From: Opitutales bacterium
Lineage (GTDB): Bacteria > Verrucomicrobiota > Verrucomicrobiia > Opitutales > Seribacteraceae
Length of the DNA stretch: 39,366 bases
Assembly: GCA_029254745.1 (NCBI GenBank)
Contig: JAQWWZ010000008.1
Coordinates: forward strand, 1-39,366
Direction of reading: 5' to 3'
Shown: positions 1-8,500 of the stretch, one piece after another
Layout of the letters: each line of letters opens with the position of its first letter
Position numbering within the stretch: position 1 is the first letter of the stretch
Program-made: the position numbers and the translations under genes
Notes under the pieces: model-generated
Told to the model about the DNA's origin: nothing
The model's input: only the letters and a program-made list of their open reading frames with translations
The model's database searches: none

Positions 1-42
1 CCCATCTTGACCAGTAATACCTGTTACGAGTGCTTTTTTCAT
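1..42 (-). CDS. gmd: GDP-mannose 4,6-dehydratase, N-terminal fragment cut by the window edge
   Basis: Read on the minus strand from an ATG at 42, the first 14 codons give MKKALVTGITGQDG, and the frame runs off the left edge. The TGITGQDG nucleotide-binding loop is highly characteristic of GDP-mannose 4,6-dehydratase, an SDR enzyme that makes GDP-4-keto-6-deoxy-mannose, the precursor of GDP-fucose and related sugars. Only the start of the Rossmann fold is visible, so the call rests on this short signature. No strong Shine-Dalgarno site precedes the ATG. A GDP-sugar gene fits the polysaccharide genes at the other end of the window. Confidence 0.8.
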   Translation of the reverse strand, partial: MKKALVTGITGQDG

Positions 43-107
43 ATTTATCTGCTACACTATTTCTTAAAGTGCGTAAAGATAACTAATGAAGAGCAAGACC
101 AACAAAG

Positions 108-135
108 TTGACAGAATGAATAAGGTGATTAGTTT
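108..135 (+). promoter_or_regulatory. Candidate sigma70-type promoter for the tRNA gene
   Basis: A perfect TTGACA lies at 108-113. A weak -10-like hexamer (TAGTTT, 130-135) follows after a 16-base spacer, about 12 bases before the mature tRNA begins at 148. The -35 match and position are good, the -10 is poor, so this is a candidate only. Confidence 0.35.
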
Positions 136-147
136 GAGTGCATTGAA

Positions 148-224
148 GGGGGATTAGCTCAGTTGGTTAGAGCGCATGCATGACACGCATGAGGTCACTG
201 GTTCGACTCCAGTATCTCCCACCA
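148..224 (+). tRNA. tRNA-Val (anticodon GAC)
   Basis: The 77-base sequence folds as a complete cloverleaf. The acceptor stem GGGGGAT pairs with ATCTCCC (one G-U pair). The D arm is GCTC/GAGC with loop AGTTGGTTA. The anticodon stem CATGC/GCATG encloses loop ATGACAC, giving anticodon GAC with T33 in place. The T arm is ACTGG/CCAGT with loop TTCGACT. The discriminator is A and the 3' CCA is encoded. Anticodon GAC reads GUC and GUU valine codons. No repeat of the tRNA 3' end was noticed nearby, so nothing suggests an integrated element here. Confidence 0.96.
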
Positions 225-410
225 TTAAAGTATGTGCAATTAAACTTCCTCCATTATGAAATTGCCCAGTTTACATTAAATTAAATTGTCATGAATAAAC
301 TAAATTACATCTTGCAATTTTTTGACTGATTGAAGAAAAATTCCAATAGTTTATCAAATTCTTCGCAAGCATAATCTTTTGATAAAAATCTTCTTATGAA
401 TAATTGACTC

Positions 411-1925
411 ATGAAAAAAACATTTCAAGAAAAATGGCTTCTCCAACAAAAAAAAGCTGAAGCAACATCATGCTTCCTCGTTGGGGCAATAGAAGAACAT
501 TCAACTTTGAGCGAATTTTCCGAATACAACCATGTAGTTTGGTTTGTAGAAGAGGAGAAACTGCCAAGTGAGTCTACACTTTATCAGAATGTTTACCCAA
601 TGACTTTAGAGACTGTAGATAAATCAAATGTAGATGAAATTATCCAAATGTTATCTGATGAAAACATGGTCCACACACCTGATATTTTTTGTACAGAACA
701 TATTCTAGAAAACTATTCCGTTTCCTATGAATATATCATACAGAGAATACAAATATTTTTAGAAAATAAAAAGCGGGGTGTTAACACCCACATGTTTCAC
801 GGTTTCATATCACAAAGAAAAGTAATCTCAAACATTCCGAATTTCATCAAAAATAAATTTTCTGATAATTTCGAGAATTCTATTGAAGGGGTTCCTGCCG
901 CAATAATTGGTGCAGGTCCATCCTTGGATGTTTCTATAAGACTGCTGGAAAAATATCACAAGAAAATGTTAATTTTCTGTACTGATTCAGCAGTTAAAAG
1001 TCTCAGCAAAGCAAACATAGATCCTGACGCAATCATTACAGTTGATGTAACTAAATTACCAGAAAATTATTTAGAAGAAAACAGGGCTGTAAAATCCTTA
1101 TTCCTCTCCTTGAAAAGTCCGCAAGAATGGGTTGATAAGTCCGAATCTAATACTCATTTTTTGTCTGGAAGTAATTTAGCCGATAGTTTTCTCGAATTGA
1201 ATGGAATTTCCGCAACAAAATGTAAAATAGTTGGTAATTGTGGAGTTACTGCTCTTAACATATCAATGTTTCTGGGTTGTAGTCCAATTATACTCTTTGG
1301 GATGGATCATGCCGTTGACGACTCGGGTAAAAGATGGACCGGAGACCTCGCAGAAAGAGAGGCTAGAATGTCATCTCACATCCATGATACAACAGTTGAA
1401 GGTAATTATACGAGCAACATCAAATGTGGTGTTTCACATGAATTAGAAGTATTTAAACAAGTAGCCTCTCGTACTTCTCCAAATCAAGAAATATGGAACA
1501 TCAATGACAGAGGAGCCAAAGTAGATAACGCAAAACTAATTCATCCGGATAATTTTACTTTTGATTTTGAAAATTTATCAAAAGATAAAAATTTATTTCT
1601 AAAAAGCGATTCCAGCGATCAAAAAGCAATCAAGAAAATAATGGGGATCCTCAGTAAATGTCTGAAAAAAAATAAATCGATTATTAAAAAATTAAAAAGT
1701 AATAAAAAAATTGAAGACGAAGAGCTATGCCTGCATCTTGCAAATCTTTTTAAAGATAAGAATATTTTTAAGATTTGTGGAAACTTTTCTCTCAAAATCT
1801 CACCGCTTATTATTAAATGGGATGAATTACCTGCATCTCTTAAACATACACTTAGACTTGAAACCAAAGAGATTATTGAAGACATACAGACACTGCACAC
1901 TTCCCTATTAGAAACATCTAAATGA
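411..1925 (+). CDS. DUF115/MptE-like (Maf-type) protein, putative glycosylation-associated enzyme
   Basis: The 504-residue protein has its recognisable domain from about residue 160: a glycine-rich loop AAIIGAGPSL (163-172), then a strand with TDSAVKSL and a DAIITVD stretch, and later the conserved block NCGVTALNISMFLG followed by IILFGMDHA (about 277-302). This pattern belongs to DUF115, the family of MptE-like 6-hydroxymethylpterin pyrophosphokinases and the Maf proteins needed for sugar addition to flagellin in some bacteria. The N-terminal 150 residues match nothing I recognise. The C-terminal part is lysine-rich (about 405-440). Substrate cannot be read from sequence; a role in sugar transfer is inference from Maf proteins. 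The gene stands alone on the plus strand apart from the small overlapping ORF. No good Shine-Dalgarno site precedes the ATG. Confidence 0.8.
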   Translation: MKKTFQEKWLLQQKKAEATSCFLVGAIEEHSTLSEFSEYNHVVWFVEEEKLPSESTLYQNVYPMTLETVDKSNVDEIIQMLSDENMVHTPDIFCTEHILENYSVSYEYIIQRIQIFLENKKRGVNTHMFHGFISQRKVISNIPNFIKNKFSDNFENSIEGVPAAIIGAGPSLDVSIRLLEKYHKKMLIFCTDSAVKSLSKANIDPDAIITVDVTKLPENYLEENRAVKSLFLSLKSPQEWVDKSESNTHFLSGSNLADSFLELNGISATKCKIVGNCGVTALNISMFLGCSPIILFGMDHAVDDSGKRWTGDLAEREARMSSHIHDTTVEGNYTSNIKCGVSHELEVFKQVASRTSPNQEIWNINDRGAKVDNAKLIHPDNFTFDFENLSKDKNLFLKSDSSDQKAIKKIMGILSKCLKKNKSIIKKLKSNKKIEDEELCLHLANLFKDKNIFKICGNFSLKISPLIIKWDELPASLKHTLRLETKEIIEDIQTLHTSLLETSK

Positions 1926-2092
1926 TAAAGAAATCTAAAGTGGAGTGGTTGATAATCTTTTTTTTAGGGGCTTTATTCGCCGGTGTTTGGCTTTATGCTC
2001 ATTGGAATTTGTCCAGGCACCCACCCCATCACAAAGGTCCCGGAAGTGTGGGTTACGAAGAACCAACTGCAGCGGGTAAAAGTATAGAATAA
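1922..2092 (+). CDS. Small single-pass membrane protein, hypothetical (56 aa)
   Basis: The ATG overlaps the TGA of the preceding DUF115-like gene as ATGA, the usual geometry of translational coupling. The 56-residue product begins MIKKSKVEW, continues with a hydrophobic stretch of about 18 residues (LIIFFLGALFAGVWLYA), and ends in a short polar tail with HPPHHKGPG and a Gly/Ser/Glu-rich end. The basic N-terminus suggests an N-in membrane anchor with the tail on the outer face. I recognise no family. Stop-start overlap, the TM segment and a clean stop support a real gene, but with 56 codons chance cannot be excluded. Confidence 0.5.
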   Translation: MIKKSKVEWLIIFFLGALFAGVWLYAHWNLSRHPPHHKGPGSVGYEEPTAAGKSIE

Positions 2093-2134
2093 AGTAATTT
2101 GTATCTCTGAGTTTCAAAAGGCCTTAGGCACACA

Positions 2135-2323
2135 TTACCTAAAGAATTTTTTTATAAAGCTAGGCAAGTTGTTGATTTCCCAAGGGATGAAATTTTTTTC
2201 ATTACAAATGGTATTAGGGTCAAAACATTCGCAGCCAAAAGCATTTATGCCTTTGGCGTAACATCTCTCATTGGTAGATAATGCCTTTTTTGTCTGCGAT
2301 GCAAAGAGGATTGGTTGTGAATT
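2135..2323 (-). pseudogene. Possible gene fragment without start codon
   Basis: An open minus-strand frame of 62 codons lies between a stop at 2324-2326 and TAA at 2135-2137. The translation has an even, protein-like composition (TKKALSTNERCYAKGINAFG, then CECFDPNTIC) with four closely spaced cysteines, but no Met and no plausible start. It could be the surviving 3' end of a decayed gene, or chance. I do not recognise the family. Confidence 0.2.
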
Positions 2324-2453
2324 TCAGTTCAATCTACCGCAGCTAAGGTTGCAACGATTGTGCGAGTAAATACGGCATTGATACTTTAACTAGTTAAGCA
2401 CAAAAACTACCGACCAATCATTCTACGGGGCAATAAGCTTTGGAGTGATTGAG

Positions 2454-2585
2454 ATGATATTCTTTGGTTCTGCTTTGGCGAAACTGCTAGACACCATAAG
2501 AAACCTGAACAGTCAGCTAACCTTAGAGTTAGACCGCTTGGAAAACTTAAGCATAGCCTCGGGTGAGACAGGAAGTACAGCTTAA
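2454..2585 (+). CDS. Possible 43-aa peptide or 3' remnant, predicted helical
   Basis: The frame starts at an ATG preceded by GGAGTGATTGAG, a possible Shine-Dalgarno region, and stops at TAA 2583-2585, just before the convergent end of the large exoprotein gene. The translation begins MIFFGSALAKLL and continues as a leucine-spaced amphipathic helix ending in a Gly/Ser/Thr tail. The same frame is open 20 codons further upstream, so it may be the end of a degraded longer gene. No homologue is recognised. Confidence 0.2.
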   Translation: MIFFGSALAKLLDTIRNLNSQLTLELDRLENLSIASGETGSTA

Positions 2586-2592
2586 ATCTATC

Positions 2593-5500
2593 TTACTTCT
2601 TTTCTTCGATTTCGATCGCATCTGAATCTGCTGGATCGAAAACATTGTAAATTTCACGATCCAAGGAACTTATACTACCGATTTCATTGAGGTTTACATT
2701 CTGTTCAAGAACTGGATTGAGAGCATTTAGGTAATCATCCATGATAGTAATTCCAGCAGATGAGAATTCAGTAATTCTACCTTTCCCCGTAATCAAACCA
2801 ATAGATGGGATCTTGATCTTCTCTAAACCAGCAGTGTTTGAAAGAGTCAAACCAGCACTGGAAGAACCCGTTGAAGTTGACGCAGTTGCTATATCATAAT
2901 TTGTTCCAACATTAAGTTCAAATGAAGAGCTATTAATGGTTGCATCACTTGTTACTGCAATACTATCACCGGCATATACATCCACACTGGCTCCAACAAC
3001 ATTGCTATTAATGGTAACATCATCAGTAATATCAGACCCCGCAGCTACGAGTAGTACTTCTCCTGCCTTCGCGTCTATGGCTGCATTAATGGTAAGTGGA
3101 CTTTTTGCGACAAGGGAAACTGTTCCTGTAGCATCGGCATCGGTAAATTGAATTCCCTGAATATTTGTAAGTTCACTGATCACTAGCCCCCCCGTGTTAA
3201 CTACATCGATATTTCCTGTTCCAGACTGAGCAGCCAATTGAAGACCATCGCCTGTAGATACTACAGAAACTCCTTCAGTCGCACTTACCTGAACTGTTTC
3301 AGCCGTAAGATTAGTAGAAGTGAAAACACCACTCTCTACAATATAAACGTCCTCAGCAATTACCGTAAAATCACCAAAGGTTGATGCTTCATTAGTAAGG
3401 CTTACAGCTTGCCCTGAAGCATTGATCGTAGTGGCACCGGTAATAGCTAAGAGACCGCTGTCCGTAACTGCTCCCGCTGAGGTAACACCGAGGGTTCCGC
3501 TCACTGTACTAGCACCTAAGTCTACTGCTCCGGCATCGGTAACCGCCACATTAGCTCCAGTTAAAGCTAAGGTTCCAAAGGTCGAGGCTGCTTCATCCAA
3601 GGTAATATCTTGCCCGCTTGCACTAATCGTAGTCGCCCCAGAAATCGTCAAGGTTCCACTGTCCGTAACCACTCCAGTTGAGGTAATAGCCAGGGTTCCG
3701 CTCACCGTACTCGCTCCCAAGTCAGTCGCTGCATTCTCCGTTACCGCAACATCCGCACCGGTTAACTCTAAGGTTCCAAAGCTCGAAGCTGCTTGGTCTA
3801 GAGTAATATTCAGCCCACTTGAACTAATCGTAGTCGCTCCATTGATCGACAAAGTTCCACTATCCGTAACCGCTCCCCCTGAAGAAATACTTAGGGTTCC
3901 ACTCACTGTACTCGCTCCCAAGTCAGTCGCTGCATTCTCCGTTACCGCAACATTCGCTCCAGATAATTCCAAAGTTCCAAAGGTCGAAGCTGCTTCGTCC
4001 AAGGTAATATCCTGTCCGCTTGCACTAATCGTAGTCGCTCCCGTGATCGCTAAAGTTCCGCTGTCTGTAACCTCTCCCCCTGAAGTTGCGCTCAGACTAG
4101 CTGCACTTAAAGCTTTCAAATCTAAAGCCGTAGTGTCTACTATGCTTACCGCACTTCCACTGTCGGTTGCGAAGGTTACGGTTCCACCAAAAGCATTGCT
4201 GACGTCATCCAAGGTAATCGCATCATCGGTTCCAGCAGTATTAGTGAAGGTTGCATCTCCAGTAATCACCTGGGTTCCACTGTCCGTGATCGCTCCACCT
4301 GAGGTGATATCAAAGGTTCCGCTCACCGTGCTAGCTCCCAAGTCAGTCGCTGCATTCTCCGTTACCGCAACATTTGCTCCTGTTACACTAATCGTTCCAA
4401 AGGTAGAAGCCGTATCGCTCAAGGTAATATCCTGACCACTCGCACTGATCGTTGTCGCCCCTGTAATCGCCAGGGTTCCGCTATCGGTCACTGCTCCACC
4501 AGTTGTTACGCTCAAGCTCGCTGCACTCAGAGCAACCAGGTCTAAGGCCGTGGTATCTACGATAGTCACTGCACTTCCACTATCGGTGGCAAAGGTTACA
4601 GAACCTGTAAAGGCATTCCCACTGTCATCCAAAGTAATCGCTTCATCTGTTCCCCCACTATTGGTAAAGGTTGCATCTCCAGTAATTGCTAAAGTTCCAC
4701 TGTCAGTAATCGCTCCAGTTGATGTAATGCCTAAAGTTCCACTTACGGTGCTCGCTCCTAACTCAGTAGCGGCCGCTTCAGTGATGGCCACATTCGCTCC
4801 GGTTACACTAATCGTCCCAAAGGTTGATGCCGATTCACTCAGGGTAATGTCCTGTCCACTCGCACTAATCGTAGTCGCCCCCGTAATCGCTAAGGTTCCA
4901 CTATCGGTCACCGCTCCCCCTGAAGTTGCGCTCAAACTAGCCGCACTCAAGGCTTTCAAATCCAAAGCTGTCGTGTCCACTATGCTCACCGCACTTCCAC
5001 TGTCAGTTGCAAAGGTTACGGTTCCCCCAAAGGCATTACCAGCATCGTCTAGGGTTATTGCATCATCGGTGCCGGCGGTATTAGTAAAGGTTGCATCTCC
5101 AGTAATTGCCTGAGTTCCACTGTCGGTGATGGATCCACCTGATGTGATACCAAAAGTTCCACTCACCGTATTTGCACCTAAGTCAGTCGCTGCATTTTCG
5201 GTAACCGCCACATTCGCTCCCGTTAAAGCCAGGGTGCCGAAAGTGGACGCTGCTTGGTTCAGAGTGATATTCTGTCCGCTTGCACTGATCGTGGTCACTC
5301 CAGTGATCGCTAAGATCCCGCTATCGGTCACTGCTCCTGTTGAGGTAATGCCCAAAGTACCACTTACTGTACTCGCTCCTAAGTCCGTCGCTGCCGCTTC
5401 AGTTACAGACACATTGGCACCGGTTACACTGATCGTCCCAAAGGTCGAGGCTGCGTCGCTCAAGGTAATATCCTGGCCAGTCGCACTGATCGTTGTTGCC

Positions 5501-8500
5501 CCGCTAATTGCCAAAGTTCCGCTATCAGTCACTGCACCACCGGCTGTTACGTTCAAGCTCGCTGCACTCAGGGCAACTAGGTCTAAGGCCGTAGTATCCA
5601 CGATAGTCACTGCACTTCCACTATCGGTGGCAAAAGTTACTGTTCCGGTAAAGACATTTGCACTGTCATCCAAAGTAATCACTTCATCTGTTCCCCCACT
5701 ATTGGTAAAGGTGGAAGCTCCAGTAATTGCTAAAGTTCCACTGTCAGTGATCGCTCCAGTTGATGTAATTCCAAAAGTTCCACTCACCGTACTCGCTCCA
5801 AGATCCGTCGCTGCCGCTTCAGTTACGGCCACATTGGCTCCGATTACACTAATCGTTCCAAAGGTGGAAGCTGTTTCACTCAAGGTAATATCCTGTCCAC
5901 TCGCACTGATCGTTGTTGCCCCGCTAATTGCCAAAGTTCCGCTATCAGTCACTGCGCCACCGGCTGTTACGCTCAAGCTCGCTGCACTTAGAGCAACTAG
6001 GTCTAAGGCCGTAGTATCCACGATAGTCACTGCACTTCCACTATCTGTGGCAATAGTTACTGTTCCGGTAAATGCATTCCCTGCGTTATTCAAAGTTATA
6101 ACTTCATCCGTTCCGTCAGTATTTGTAAAGGTCGACGCACCCGTGATCGCTAACGCTCCACTGTTGATAATCGCTCCTCCTGAGGTGACACCAAATGTTC
6201 CACTTACGACAGAGGATGCAAGATCAACTGCATCAACATCAAGAATAGAGATGTTGGCACCCGTAACACCGATTGCTCCAAAGTTATTAGAAGAATCATC
6301 GAGGGTTATATCTAACCCAGAAGCAGAAATAGTCGTAGTACCGGGAACGATTAATGATCCAGAATCCGTAACTGCACCAGTGGCAGTAATTGAAAGATTG
6401 TCCCCTTCTCCAAGGGTAATAGCAGGCAGTGCAAGAGCAACTCCACCTGCAGTTTGAAGAGTGAGGCTGCCTGCGACTTGCGTACCAGTGATTGGACTGA
6501 GGGAAATTCCGCTCAGATCTCTGAAGCTGACATTGTTGCCAGAAGTAACGGTGATGGTCCCGAAATCATTTGAAGCGTCTGAAAGAACAATATCATTAGA
6601 TAACCCTGCAGCTAAGGTCGTGGTTTGACCATTATTTAAAATTGAACCTGTTTGAGTAATCGCCCCTGAAGAAGTTAAGTTGACCGAGCCACCAGAGCTT
6701 AAGGAAGCAATCTCTAAAGCTCCTGCGGAATTTTCGAAGGTAATTGCATCAGAAACCGCACTTGCTGATAAAGAAGTGCCAGCTATTGCTGCAGAATTAG
6801 ATGAAATACTTCCAGAACTCGCTGTAAGATCTACTGTGGCTACCGTTCCAAAATCAATAGGTTGAATGCCTCCAATTGATGTACCTACTAAAGTAACTGA
6901 ACCGGCTACGAAATCGATCGTTGAATCACTTACGGCATCGTTGATAGTGCCAGAAGTTGCCTCTATTGTAGCCGAGCCCGACCCAAGGCTTATGGAACCA
7001 ACAGACAAGTCCCCTGTGGAAGCTGTAATCTCTACATTACCGTCATTGGTGACGAGGTTGAGCTCACCACCTTTAAATTTGGTGGATTGTATAATAGAAC
7101 CAGTTTCACTTGTTGTGAGGGACAAATTTCCTGCCGTTACATCACCGACATAAATGGCAGATCCACCAGAGCTTGAGGTTAAAGTATTGGATCCAATATC
7201 GATATTTCCGATTGTCTGAATTCCACCCGGCCCAGCTGTGAGATTTAAGTTTCCAGTCAAAGAAATATTTGCACCGTATGAACTCGTCAATTGATCGCTA
7301 GCAATTAAGGTTAAATCATTTCCTGAAGAGCTGGTTATGGAGGTTGCAACCGTCAAATCTCCTCCATTTGGTGCATCGTATGAATCATTAACCGTAGTTA
7401 CGGTTATATTATTAGATGCCAAAGCAGTAACTAAATCATCAACATTAAGAAATGTCGTTGTAGAAGAAGAATCATAAGTACCACCATCAAGAGAAAGATT
7501 CGAGGTTGAAGAGCTTGTGATCGTGATATCAACCGGATCGATGAGAAATTCACCTGTTTTACCATTTAAGGCAGTTGTTGATACATGCGAACCACTCAGT
7601 TCAATATTAAGTAATCCAGATAATTCAATAAAACCACCATCTCCTCCTTCTGCCCCCCCTACGGCACTAATAACGGCACCGGGTTCAAAGGAAGCTGAAT
7701 TCTCAGAAAAATAAATGATTTCACCACCATTCCCAACCATACCACCATCTGCGATGGTTGAACTTTTAGTTGAAGCAATTACATTATCACTACCCGTAAC
7801 GAGAACATTACCACCATTGCCGTTAGAACTTGAAGCATCGATTAAACCATCTTGAATGGCAGTACCTTCAAGGAGACCAGAAATATCTAAGGAAATAACT
7901 CCTCCGGATGCTTCTCCAACTTGGAATGTTGTACCGGAGGCTAACAAACCAACCGCACCGCCATCCGATAAAATAGAACCGGAGTTAACGACATCACCAC
8001 CGATGAGAGCCGCAAATTCATCTGCTTTGATTGAGCCAAGATTCATGACCTTTGTTTCGGAATCACCATCGAAAGAAATATTTCCGGAAAGGAATGCCGA
8101 ATCAGCAAGGTCTAGCGAAGATGCAATCAATGCGTGTACATCCACCTGGGCGTCCGAACCGAATATAATACCATTGGGGTTAATTAAATACAGATGGCCG
8201 TTAGCATTCAGGGAACCGTGAATCTCAGAAAGGTTGCTTCCTACGACTCGCGACAGCATAGCTGCATCAATATTGGGTTGTACGATATCAACCAAAGCAC
8301 CGTGGCCAATGTCGAAGCTTTCCCAGTTTACGATCGCAGATTGTGTGCCTTGGATAATACGCAAGGAATCAGTCGAGGTATTCTGGAGCTCGACTTGACC
8401 ATGGACGATATCTGCACCGGTCGGTAGGCTCGCTGCTAGAGCAGCACCTGGAGCGCCGATGATAAAACCAAAAAGACCCAAGGTCATAAGAATAGCACGA

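Larger units (their letters stand above)
2093..2592. other. 500-bp gap with possible gene remnants
   Basis: This is the only long stretch without a convincing gene. Two open frames look protein-like but lack proper context. On the minus strand, 2135-2323 is open for 62 codons with no ATG, containing NERCYAKGINAFGCECF and ending FIKKFFR. On the plus strand, 2454-2585 can encode 43 residues from an ATG after a GAG-rich stretch, with an amphipathic leucine-spaced helix LAKLLDTIRNLNSQLTLELD. The latter frame is open upstream to a stop at 2391. I see no clear terminator hairpin, RNA gene or inverted-repeat pair. Confidence 0.4.

Noticed and set aside
148-224. tRNA-linked integration site
   Set aside because: No integrase gene and no second copy of the tRNA 3' end were seen near the gene.
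3400-6400. CRISPR array
   Set aside because: The regular repeats are 201/219-bp coding modules with no short direct repeat and unique-spacer pattern.
3422-6457. Long plus-strand open frames opposite tpsA as separate genes
   Set aside because: They are periodic mirror images of the repeat modules, have no domain match, no consistent start sites, and oppose a well-supported gene.
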